Below, piece by piece: positions 17,884 through 24,768 of a stretch of 64,000 nt of DNA. Source of the stretch: Amycolatopsis acidicola (GTDB lineage Bacteria; Actinomycetota; Actinomycetes; Mycobacteriales; Pseudonocardiaceae); contig NZ_VMNW02000003.1 in the NCBI RefSeq assembly GCF_007713735.2, positions 1-64,000 of the forward strand, given 5' to 3'. The notes under the pieces were generated by a model. It saw nothing but the letters and a program-made list of their open reading frames with translations. It was not told the DNA's origin and did not search any database. Position 1 is the stretch's first letter. Each line of letters starts with the position of its first letter. The position numbers were made by a program, and so were the translations under genes.

Positions 17884-18141
17884 GTGTCCGCCACCACGAT
17901 CGAAATGGACGCCTTGGTGCGCGCTCTGGTCGTCAACGCAGCCAACTTGCCCACTGCGGCTGTGCAACTACAGCAGGGAGTGCTGAGTTCGGAGCGAGAA
18001 CACGAACTCGGCGAGTTCCTGATCCGGCTCGGCGAACTCCTGCACCAACACGCCGACCTCACTGGGGGACAACGTGACGCGGCCCACGGGAGCGCCTCGT
18101 GCGTGCCAGACCGCGGTACAGAGCGGCGTGGTTCGCCGTGA
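17884..18141 (+). CDS. Small helical protein, hypothetical
   Basis: 85-aa frame from GTG at 17884, 2 nt after the previous stop, with GAGAGGGG as ribosome site. The first 60 residues are predicted mostly helical (MDALVRALVVNAANLPTAAV, EHELGEFLIRLGELLHQHA); the end is basic and low in structure. I do not recognise the family. Placement between two other small frames with tight spacing is the main reason for calling it a gene. Confidence 0.5.
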   Translation: MSATTIEMDALVRALVVNAANLPTAAVQLQQGVLSSEREHELGEFLIRLGELLHQHADLTGGQRDAAHGSASCVPDRGTERRGSP

Positions 18142-18422
18142 GTCGGGTAGGGCTGGTGGCTCTCGTCTACTTTGGACTCGTCGCGGTTGCGCTGGCGCTG
18201 CTGTTGATACGTCGCCGGCTTGCGCGGCGTCGTGAACGTGCACGTCACCTTCCGTTTGGCAGGTCATCACGCGGGTCGAGCAGGAGCGACGAGCGCAGGG
18301 CACTGACCGACTGCCCCGTCGTGTCTACGGTCTACCAGCCGGATGGCGCTGGCCGGATCGAGATGTCGATGATGCGCCGAGCCGTGCCCCGGCGAGGACC
18401 TTATGAGCGTCTTCCAGCCTGA
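18138..18422 (+). CDS. Small single-pass membrane protein, hypothetical
   Basis: 94-aa protein that starts with a hydrophobic helix (VGLVALVYFGLVAVALALLL) followed by a stretch of arginines, so the N-terminus is probably inserted with the basic tail in the cytoplasm. GTG at 18138 overlaps the preceding stop (GTGA); an in-frame GTG at 18099 is possible. It ends inside the start region of the GntR remnant. It is the third gene of a compact small-gene operon. No family recognised. Confidence 0.5.
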   Translation: MSRVGLVALVYFGLVAVALALLLIRRRLARRRERARHLPFGRSSRGSSRSDERRALTDCPVVSTVYQPDGAGRIEMSMMRRAVPRRGPYERLPA

Positions 18423-18862
18423 TGTGACCGCCGGGCCTCTACGAGCAGTTCGCTGATTACCTGGCTGTGCGGATCGAATCAGGCGCGTGGCCACCAGGAG
18501 CGCTGTTCTCTGGCCAACACCAGATACCGGGCGAGGACGGCGTGTCCCGCCACACCGCCCTCCAAGCCGTCCAGGTGCTGCAAGCCCGCAGCCTGATCGT
18601 CACGCGGCCCAGCCAGGGTTCCTACATCGCGCCGCGGCGATCGAACGCAGCCGCCGGGTACAAAACTTCGAGTCGAAAGGTACCGATGATGCCCCGCCCG
18701 ACGAACGAGGCTTTCTCCAACGCCTCGCCGACGCGGGAAGGCACCTGCGAGCCGGCAAGCGGGTGCTCCGGCTATGAGAAGGACCTGGAGGAGGCGATGA
18801 AGCACGAGGGCATCGCCCGGCCGGATGGTTTCCCAGGGGCAGGGAGCCAGCCACCCATCTGA
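18403..18862 (+). pseudogene. GntR-family regulator, frameshifted
   Basis: ATG at 18403 has a ribosome site (GCGAGG) and begins MSVFQPDVTAG, but the frame then stops at 18456. The next frame carries the true GntR winged helix: LYEQFADYLAVRIESGAWPP, EDGVSRHTALQAVQVL and SLIVTRPSQGSYIAP. A single-base change near 18437 would join the two. Downstream a third frame holds a helical stretch (DERGFLQRLADAGRHLRAGK) that may be the original C-terminal part. At least one and possibly two frameshifts make the regulator non-functional. Confidence 0.7.
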
Positions 18863-19209
18863 CCGTACTCACCGTCGAAGCCGTCGCGACCGAGGTTGCC
18901 CGTCGAAGTCCGCCAGCCTTTTGGTGACAGTGCCGGATAGCTTCGTGAGGGCGTGTGCCGGTCGTTCGGAGCTCGCTGTGTCGGCGTCGTAGGCAGAGGT
19001 CCGGCGCGGCACACGGCGTGGTTGCGTCACGCAGAAGTTTAATTTACTCTACATTAAAAATTGCACGCAGGTCGTCTCACACTGAGGAGCTTCGACGAAG
19101 AGGTCGTGCCAGGTGGTTCCGAGGTCGGGGCCGGGGACGGTCGCCTCGCCATGCCCGCAGTCGCACTGAGGGAGTGCGGAGACGCCGTGATGGTCGAGGA
19201 GCCCGGTTC
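18863..19209. other. Non-coding stretch and promoter region of the phosphotransferase
   Basis: About 350 bp. The left part has no recognisable gene. The right part holds the AT-rich motif at 19038-19060, which marks the left edge of the catabolic block. The long leader between the motif and the start codon at 19210 has no gene or structure that I can name. Confidence 0.45.
19044..19060 (+). promoter_or_regulatory. Shared AT-rich 17-nt motif, site 1
   Basis: Reads TTACTCTACATTAAAAA. Upstream of the phosphotransferase gene. It overlaps an inverted repeat TTTAAT-N9-ATTAAA at 19038-19058. See sites 2-7 at 22102, 26894, 44707, 48106, 49600 and 55684, which share A at position 3, TTA at 11-13 and A at 15. 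Confidence 0.6.
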
Positions 19210-20400
19210 ATGGTGGTGAGGGACAAGGTGCGCGCGGTCGGCCTTGCGGCGCGTGTTGGCCGGCATGTCGCCCGCGAGAAGGTCGGCCCCAAGGTCCGGC
19301 CGACCACCCCGGAGGCAGTGCCTCCGTCGGCCGAGTCGATCACGACTGAATGGCTGACCGCTGTTCTGTGCCGGAACGTTCCCGGCGCGCGCGTTGTGAA
19401 GGTCGGCCTTGGACGTGGAGATAATGGAACCAGTGCGCGGCGAGCGGTCGCCGTGACGTACAACGAAAAGGGCGCAACCGCTGGCCTGCCGACGCGGCTG
19501 TTCACGAAATCCACGGCGACGTTCGCGTCTCGGCTGCTGCTCGGCCTCACCGAGATCGTGGAGGGGGAGACGCTTTTCTACAACCGAATGCGGCCGGAGT
19601 TGACGATCCGCAGTCCACGGTCGTTCCACGCCTGCTTCGATCCGCGCACCTACCGCTCTCTCGTGCTTGTGGAGGATCTCGCGCACGAAGGCTGGAAATT
19701 TCCGGATCCACTTCACAACCGGGTCACCCGGGCCGACGCCGAGGACATGGTGTCCGAGATGGCCACGTACCACGCCGCATTCTGGGACAGTTCGCGCTTT
19801 GACACCGATCTGCGGAGATTGCGGCCCGCGCGCGAGTGGCAGGAGAACCTCAACCGCAAGGTCGGCTTCGAAAAGCGAACATTGGTCGGCCTCGAACGAG
19901 CTCGAGAAGTTGTGCCACGGGAGCTGTACGCGGACCGGAATGCGCTGTACCCCGCTTTCATGCGCTCGTTGGAGCTGCACCGCACGGCTCCGGCGACACT
20001 TCTGCACCAGGATGTGCACCTTGGGAACTGGCTGCGCGACGCGGACGGCCGGATGGGTCTCTACGATTGGCAATGTGTCGCCCGAGGACATTGGGCTCTG
20101 GACTACTCGTACGCGCTCGCCGGTGGTCTAGCGACCGAGGACCGGCGCAACTGGGAGAAGGACCTCCTGAACCTCTACCTCGAACGCTTGGGGGAGCACG
20201 GTGTCGGCGAGCCACCATCGTTCGAGGAAGCCTGGCTCGGCTACCGCCAACAGCCGATGCACGCGCTGGTGTTCGGGCTGTTCACCCTGGGCGGCAGCAG
20301 GTTCGAACCTGAGCTTCAGCCCCGTGACTACACGCTCGCAGCGATCAAGCGGATCGCCCAGCACGTAGTGGATCTGGAGTCGATCAACGCGATCGGATGA
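19210..20400 (+). CDS. Phosphotransferase family protein (aminoglycoside/choline-kinase-like)
   Basis: 396-aa protein with the fold of APH/choline kinases. The catalytic loop is HQDVHLGNWL (Asp and Asn of Brenner's motif) and the metal-binding Asp follows in GLYDWQC. The ATP-binding lobe is less conserved. Start ATG at 19210 follows GAGGAG by 8 nt. Such proteins are often found beside acyl-CoA dehydrogenase and ligase genes in actinobacterial lipid or steroid loci, where they may phosphorylate a hydroxyl group of an intermediate. The shared motif in its promoter ties it to the catabolic block rather than to antibiotic resistance. Substrate is unknown. Confidence 0.82.
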   Translation: MVVRDKVRAVGLAARVGRHVAREKVGPKVRPTTPEAVPPSAESITTEWLTAVLCRNVPGARVVKVGLGRGDNGTSARRAVAVTYNEKGATAGLPTRLFTKSTATFASRLLLGLTEIVEGETLFYNRMRPELTIRSPRSFHACFDPRTYRSLVLVEDLAHEGWKFPDPLHNRVTRADAEDMVSEMATYHAAFWDSSRFDTDLRRLRPAREWQENLNRKVGFEKRTLVGLERAREVVPRELYADRNALYPAFMRSLELHRTAPATLLHQDVHLGNWLRDADGRMGLYDWQCVARGHWALDYSYALAGGLATEDRRNWEKDLLNLYLERLGEHGVGEPPSFEEAWLGYRQQPMHALVFGLFTLGGSRFEPELQPRDYTLAAIKRIAQHVVDLESINAIG

Positions 20401-20499
20401 CGCCGTCAGCCCGTGGTGCCGGATCGGTTTGGTGAGCTCGATGTTGTGTCCGCGGCGCCTGCCGCCGTGTGGTCACCTGACTTCAGTGAGGTGTATTCG

Positions 20500-21201
20500 A
20501 TGAACGAACGGGTCAAGCTGCTCTGCGCGTGGTGTGGTCCCGCCACCGTCGTGCTCGCGTTGATCGGCTGGCTGATCGCGGGCGTCCTACCGATCCCGCC
20601 CGCGGCACATCAGAGTGCTGCGGATATCGCTGCCTTCTATGAGGATTCACCGTCGCGCACGATGGCAGGACTCATCCTGTCGGCGCTCGCGGTAGGGTTG
20701 GTGTTCCCGCTGGTGGCGCTGATCGGTGTGCACATGGTGCGGATGGAAGGCCGTACCCCGCTGATGACCTTCCTGCAATTGGTCACCGGTGCGGCGACCG
20801 GCGTGCTGCTGCTGATCCCGTTGCTGTTGATGGTGGTCTGCGCGTTCCGGCCCGACCGATCGCCCGAGTTGACATTGCTGCTCAATGATGTGGCCTGGCT
20901 GCTGTTCATCACGCCGATCGCTCCCTTCATGATCCAGAATGTCGCCATCGGTATCGCGGTACTCGCGGACCGCAACCCGGAACCGGTTTTACCGCGGTGG
21001 GTCGGTTATCTGAACTTCTGGGTGGCCTTCCTGTTCGTGCCGGACGTCCTGGCCTACTTCTTCTACAGTGGACCGTTTGCCTGGCAAGGCATCTTCGTAT
21101 TCTGGCTGGCTTTGACGGCGTATGCGGTGTGGCTTGTCACGATGGGGCTGGTCCTGCGTCGCTCGGTGAAGACGTCCGCCGCTGTGCCGGTGGCGGCATG
21201 A
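20500..21201 (+). CDS. Polytopic membrane protein, hypothetical
   Basis: 233-aa protein with about six transmembrane helices (for example LCAWCGPATVVLALIGWLIA near the start and GVLLLIPLLLMVVCAF in the middle). I recognise no characterised family. ATG at 20500 follows GTGAGG; the frame extends further upstream without a ribosome site. Its stop overlaps the start of the oxidase-subunit-III gene (ATGA), and that gene overlaps the next in the same way. It is therefore translated with two small respiratory-oxidase-like subunits and may form a complex with them. Confidence 0.75.
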   Translation: MNERVKLLCAWCGPATVVLALIGWLIAGVLPIPPAAHQSAADIAAFYEDSPSRTMAGLILSALAVGLVFPLVALIGVHMVRMEGRTPLMTFLQLVTGAATGVLLLIPLLLMVVCAFRPDRSPELTLLLNDVAWLLFITPIAPFMIQNVAIGIAVLADRNPEPVLPRWVGYLNFWVAFLFVPDVLAYFFYSGPFAWQGIFVFWLALTAYAVWLVTMGLVLRRSVKTSAAVPVAA

Positions 21202-21785
21202 CGCCGGAGCTGCCCGAATTCCTGGTCGAGGAAACCGGGCAGGTGCCGCGGGCGGCAGTCGTCCCTGATCGAGCACCGCCGCCGGGCGAATCCGGGCTGT
21301 GGGTCTTCATCTTCGGCGACATGACCTTGTTCGCGGCGTTCTTCGTCGTGTTCCTCTGGGAATTCAGGCAAGACAGGTCCGGCTTCTCGGCTTCGGCGGA
21401 TCAGTTGCTTCTTCCGCTGGGAGCGGTCAACACGCTCGTCCTGCTGACCAGCTCACTGTTGGTTGTGCTCGGAGTCCATCGCGGCCGCCGGGGAGCGTTC
21501 ACCGGCGCGCTGCTGTGCGGATCGCTCTTCGTGGTGCTCAAGGTGACGGAGTACGTGCACGAAGCGGGGCTCGGCAACACGCTCGCCACGGACTCGTTTT
21601 TCACCTTCTACTACGTGTTCACTGGTATTCACCTGCTACACGTGCTGGTCGGCGGTGTCCTGCTGGTCAGTGCACGGCACGGCACGAGCAGGCGGTTCAT
21701 CGAGGGGGCCGGAACATACTGGCACCTGGTCGACCTGTTGTGGGTCGTTCTCTTCTCCCTGTTCTATTTGGCGGGTGCCGCATGA
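21198..21785 (+). CDS. Heme-copper oxidase subunit III-like protein (CtaE/NorE type)
   Basis: 195-aa membrane protein with five hydrophobic helices. The start of helix 1 matches subunit III of heme-copper oxidases (GESGLWVFIFGDMTLFAAFF). The family end is visible as FTGIHLLHVLVGGVLL and YWHLVDLLWVVLFSLFYL. Subunit III normally binds catalytic subunit I, but no subunit I or II gene is near, so it is an orphan here; NorE-like proteins are a known precedent. Coupled by ATGA overlaps to genes on both sides. Confidence 0.85.
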   Translation: MTPELPEFLVEETGQVPRAAVVPDRAPPPGESGLWVFIFGDMTLFAAFFVVFLWEFRQDRSGFSASADQLLLPLGAVNTLVLLTSSLLVVLGVHRGRRGAFTGALLCGSLFVVLKVTEYVHEAGLGNTLATDSFFTFYYVFTGIHLLHVLVGGVLLVSARHGTSRRFIEGAGTYWHLVDLLWVVLFSLFYLAGAA

Positions 21786-22054
21786 GTGGAGACAACCGAC
21801 GCCGGATCCTGGCGGTATGGGCCGGGCTGATGCTCGCGACCGCGTGTGGCTGGTGGATCGGCACTGATCATCCGATCCGTGGTACCGGTCCGCATTGGGC
21901 GGCAGCCGCGGTGGTGTCCATCGCCTTCATCAAGGCCCGCTACATCGGTCTCGACTTCATGGGACTGCGGCAAGCATCACGTATGCTCCGCGGCCTTTTT
22001 GCCGTCTGGACGACCGTTGTCGGCGCCGCGGTCACCTTGCTCGCGCTCGTCTGA
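21782..22054 (+). CDS. Cytochrome c oxidase subunit IV-like (NorF/COX4-type) small membrane protein
   Basis: 90-aa protein with three predicted helices. ILAVWAGLMLATACGWWIG, then AAVVSIAFIKARYIGLDFMG, which is a conserved segment of the prokaryotic subunit IV/NorF group, and a C-terminal helix. ATG at 21782 overlaps the subunit-III stop. The pair III plus IV without the other subunits resembles NorEF. Together with the six-helix protein it forms a three-gene operon. Confidence 0.75.
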   Translation: MSGDNRRRILAVWAGLMLATACGWWIGTDHPIRGTGPHWAAAAVVSIAFIKARYIGLDFMGLRQASRMLRGLFAVWTTVVGAAVTLLALV

Positions 22055-22101
22055 CCCACCACTCACTCGAACGGGTGACATCTGAGTTCTGGCCAGATCT
22101 T

Positions 22102-22118
22102 TGAATCACGATTAAAAA
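22102..22118 (+). promoter_or_regulatory. Shared AT-rich 17-nt motif, site 7
   Basis: Reads TGAATCACGATTAAAAA, in the promoter region of the SCP2-like gene, about 65 nt before its ATG. It includes the inverted pair GAATC-AC-GATTA. Confidence 0.6.
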
Positions 22119-22183
22119 TCGCTAGCATGGCATCCGGCCGCCCGTCGGGGTGCGGTCCAGGCCCACAGAGACGTGGAGGAAGT

Positions 22184-22588
22184 ATGTCGTTCGCCAATGA
22201 GGACGAGGTCCGTCGCTACATCGGCGGTATCTTCGAAACGGCGTTCAAAGACCAGGAGATCGGCCCCAAGCTGGTCGAGACCGGCCTGGTGCTCAAGTTC
22301 GCGTTCACCGAACCGGATGCGCACATCGTGATCGACATGCCGGAGCAGCAGGTCCACCTGGGGGATGCGCCCGGCAAAGAGCCGTCCGCCACGATGTCGA
22401 TGCAGAGCGAGACCGGCAACGCGTATTGGCAGGGCAAGGTGAACCTGCCGTTCGCGATGGCGCGCGGCAAGATCAAGGTGGACGGGAACGTCGCCAACCT
22501 GCTGAAATTGGCTCCGCTGGGCAAGAAGCTGTACCCGGTGTACATCGAGACCCTTCGCAATGACGGACGTACCGACCTGCTCGTCTGA
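22184..22588 (+). CDS. SCP2 sterol-carrier domain protein
   Basis: 134-aa single-domain protein of the SCP2 type, which binds sterols, fatty acyl-CoA or similar hydrophobic ligands. The core beta sheet with LKFAFTEPDAHIVIDM and the final helical part MARGKIKVDGNVANLLKLAP are typical. The start ATG at 22184 has GGAGGA just upstream. First gene of a run of four (SCP2, sigma factor, ligase, P450) that ends at a strong terminator. A shuttle for the CoA-ester substrate between enzymes is plausible; ligand unknown. Confidence 0.85.
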   Translation: MSFANEDEVRRYIGGIFETAFKDQEIGPKLVETGLVLKFAFTEPDAHIVIDMPEQQVHLGDAPGKEPSATMSMQSETGNAYWQGKVNLPFAMARGKIKVDGNVANLLKLAPLGKKLYPVYIETLRNDGRTDLLV

Positions 22589-22614
22589 CCGTTGCTTGTG
22601 GAGGGATCGTCGCA

Positions 22615-23187
22615 ATGAGCACAAGTCTCGGCAGTGCGGTCGAAGCCTGGGATCTCGTCGACCGCACGCGTACCGGTGACATCGACGCGTTTTCCGACCT
22701 GTACCGGCGTCACTACGCCGAGGTTTTCGATTTCGTGCTGGTGCGTGCCCGGAACTGGACTCTCGCGGAGGAGATCACCGCGGAGACGTTCTGCCGCGCG
22801 CTGCGCCGCATCGACTCGGTGACTTATCGCGGTTCGTCACCCGCGGCCTGGCTGAGCACGATCGCTCGCAACATCATCATCGACGAGTTCAAATCCTCGC
22901 GGAGGCGCAGGGAAGTGCCGTGGCTGGAAGGTGCTGACTGGCCGGGCGAGGCCACCGACCCGGGAGTCCGGGTGTGTCAGCGCGAGGCCGCGATCGAATT
23001 GCACCGGTCGATGGCGCAGCTCACCGATGAGCAACGGCGATGCCTGACGTTGCGGTTCTTCGAGCACCGGCCGGTCGCGGAGGTCGCGCGGTTGATGCGC
23101 AAGAGCGAAGGATCGGTGCGAGCCTTGCAGAACCGGGCGGTACGCAGGCTTGGCGACTTTCTCACGACGGGGGCGGCCGGCCGCTGA
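22615..23187 (+). CDS. ECF-type RNA polymerase sigma factor
   Basis: 190-aa sigma-70 family factor with only regions 2 and 4. Region 2: DLYRRHYAEVFDFVLVRARN, then AEEITAETFCRALRRI. Region 4: LTDEQRRCLTLRFFEHRPVA, then RLMRKSEGSVRALQNRAVRR. No anti-sigma gene is adjacent and no extension is present. ATG at 22615 follows GGAGGG. It sits inside the SCP2-ligase-P450 operon, 26 nt after SCP2 and 30 nt before the ligase. It may direct part of the catabolic genes, but no shared promoter for it could be identified by eye. Confidence 0.93.
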   Translation: MSTSLGSAVEAWDLVDRTRTGDIDAFSDLYRRHYAEVFDFVLVRARNWTLAEEITAETFCRALRRIDSVTYRGSSPAAWLSTIARNIIIDEFKSSRRRREVPWLEGADWPGEATDPGVRVCQREAAIELHRSMAQLTDEQRRCLTLRFFEHRPVAEVARLMRKSEGSVRALQNRAVRRLGDFLTTGAAGR

Positions 23188-23217
23188 ACCGGCCGTGAAC
23201 TGGAAAGGAAAGCTGGT

Positions 23218-24753
23218 ATGTATCCCGGAAACCACGCGCGAAGGAACCCGGACAAACTGGCGGTGGTGATGGCGGAATCCGGCCGTGCGCTCACCTATCG
23301 CGAGCTCGACGATCGCTCGGCGAAGTTCGCGCGGGTCCTGCATGACGCCGGACTGCGCCGCGGGGACGTCCTGGCGATGTTGTCGGAGAACACGCTCGAG
23401 TGCTTCGAGCTCTACTGGGCGGCGATCCGGTCGGGCCTGTATGTCACCGCGATCAACCGACACCTGTCGCCCGGCGAAGTGGCTTATATCGTCAACGACA
23501 GCGGTGCGCGTGCCCTGGCCGTTTCCGCGACGCTTGCTCCGATTGCCGAGGCCATCACGGATCGGACACCCCAGATCAAGCGCAGGTATGCCTTCGGCGG
23601 CCCGGTGGCGGGGCATGAAACGTATGAAGAGGTGCTGCAAGCCGTCGGCGCGCGGCTGGAAGATCAGCCGCGCGGGGCGGAGATGCTGTACTCGTCGGGG
23701 ACGACTGGCCGACCCAAGGGGATTCGCTTGCCTCTGCCGGAACATCAGGTCCACGAAGCGCCGGACCTACTGCTCCCGTTGTTCCAGAAGATGTACGGCC
23801 TCACCGAAGACGATGTCTATCTCTCCCCGGCGCCGATTTACCACGCTGCCCCGCTCCGGTGGTGCGCGGTGTTCAACGCGCTGGGCGCGACCGTCGTGCT
23901 GATGGAGAAGTTCGATGCGGAGGGCGCGTTGCGGGCGATCGAGCAGCACCGCGTCACAGTGACGCAGATGGTGCCGACGATGTTCGTCCGGATGTTGCAG
24001 CTCCCGGACGATGTCCGCGCGCGCTATGACACCTCGAGTCTCAAGGTCGCGGTCCATGCCGCCGCGCCTTGCCCGGTCGAGGTGAAACAGCGGATGATCG
24101 ACTGGTGGGGGCCGATCCTGCACGAGTACTACGGCTCGACCGAAGGCAATGGTGTCACGTTCATCGACACGGAACAGTGGCGTCGCAAGCCGGGTTCCGT
24201 CGGGCGTAGCGCACTCGGACCGGTGCACATCTGTGACGACGAGGGCCGTGAGCTACCGCCAGGCGAAGTGGGGCTGGTCTATTTCGAACGTGAGCAGTTG
24301 CCCTTCGAGTACCACAACGCCCCGGAGAAGACGAAGGACGCACAGCATCCCGATCATCCACATTGGACCGCCATCGGCGATATGGGCTATGTGGACGAGG
24401 ATGGTTTCGTGTTCCTCACCGACCGCAAGGCTTTCATGATCATCTCCGGTGGGGTCAACATCTACCCGCAGGAGGTCGAGGACATCCTGGTGCTGCATCC
24501 CAAGGTGCGTGACGTCGCCGTCATCGGTGTTCCGGATCCGGAGATGGGCGAGCAGGTCAAGGCAGTCGTCGAGGTAGCGCCGGGTGTCGGGGCGGGAGCC
24601 GAACTGGAGCGGGAGCTCATTGGCTACATCCGTGATCGCATCGCGCATTACAAAGCGCCCCGTAGTATCGACTTCGTCGAGGAATTGCCCAGGACACCTA
24701 CGGGCAAGCTGCTCAAACGCACGTTACGGGATCGCTATCTCACCCCTGCTTGA
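23218..24753 (+). CDS. Acyl-CoA ligase (AMP-forming, FadD-like)
   Basis: 511-aa member of the adenylate-forming superfamily; activates a carboxylic acid with ATP and CoA. The P-loop is YSSGTTGRPKG, the A5 motif YYGSTEGNG, the hinge region DRKAFMIISGGVNIYPQEVE and the catalytic Lys in PRTPTGKLLKR near the end. A distinctive feature is LPLPEHQVHEAPDLLLPLFQ directly after the P-loop, typical of a subgroup of actinobacterial FadD proteins. It is co-directional with the P450 gene 15 nt downstream. Substrate unknown; a steroid- or terpenoid-like acid is consistent with the neighbours. Confidence 0.93.
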   Translation: MYPGNHARRNPDKLAVVMAESGRALTYRELDDRSAKFARVLHDAGLRRGDVLAMLSENTLECFELYWAAIRSGLYVTAINRHLSPGEVAYIVNDSGARALAVSATLAPIAEAITDRTPQIKRRYAFGGPVAGHETYEEVLQAVGARLEDQPRGAEMLYSSGTTGRPKGIRLPLPEHQVHEAPDLLLPLFQKMYGLTEDDVYLSPAPIYHAAPLRWCAVFNALGATVVLMEKFDAEGALRAIEQHRVTVTQMVPTMFVRMLQLPDDVRARYDTSSLKVAVHAAAPCPVEVKQRMIDWWGPILHEYYGSTEGNGVTFIDTEQWRRKPGSVGRSALGPVHICDDEGRELPPGEVGLVYFEREQLPFEYHNAPEKTKDAQHPDHPHWTAIGDMGYVDEDGFVFLTDRKAFMIISGGVNIYPQEVEDILVLHPKVRDVAVIGVPDPEMGEQVKAVVEVAPGVGAGAELERELIGYIRDRIAHYKAPRSIDFVEELPRTPTGKLLKRTLRDRYLTPA

Positions 24754-24768
24754 ACGACCGGAGGAACC

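Noticed and set aside
13066-18862. Complete integrated element with attachment sites
   Set aside because: No tRNA gene, no flanking direct repeat and no intact replication or transfer gene could be found; the integrase is broken. Only remnants are supported.
19210-20400. Aminoglycoside resistance gene
   Set aside because: The catalytic loop is shared by many small-molecule kinases; the promoter motif and neighbours point to catabolism, and no resistance gene context is seen.
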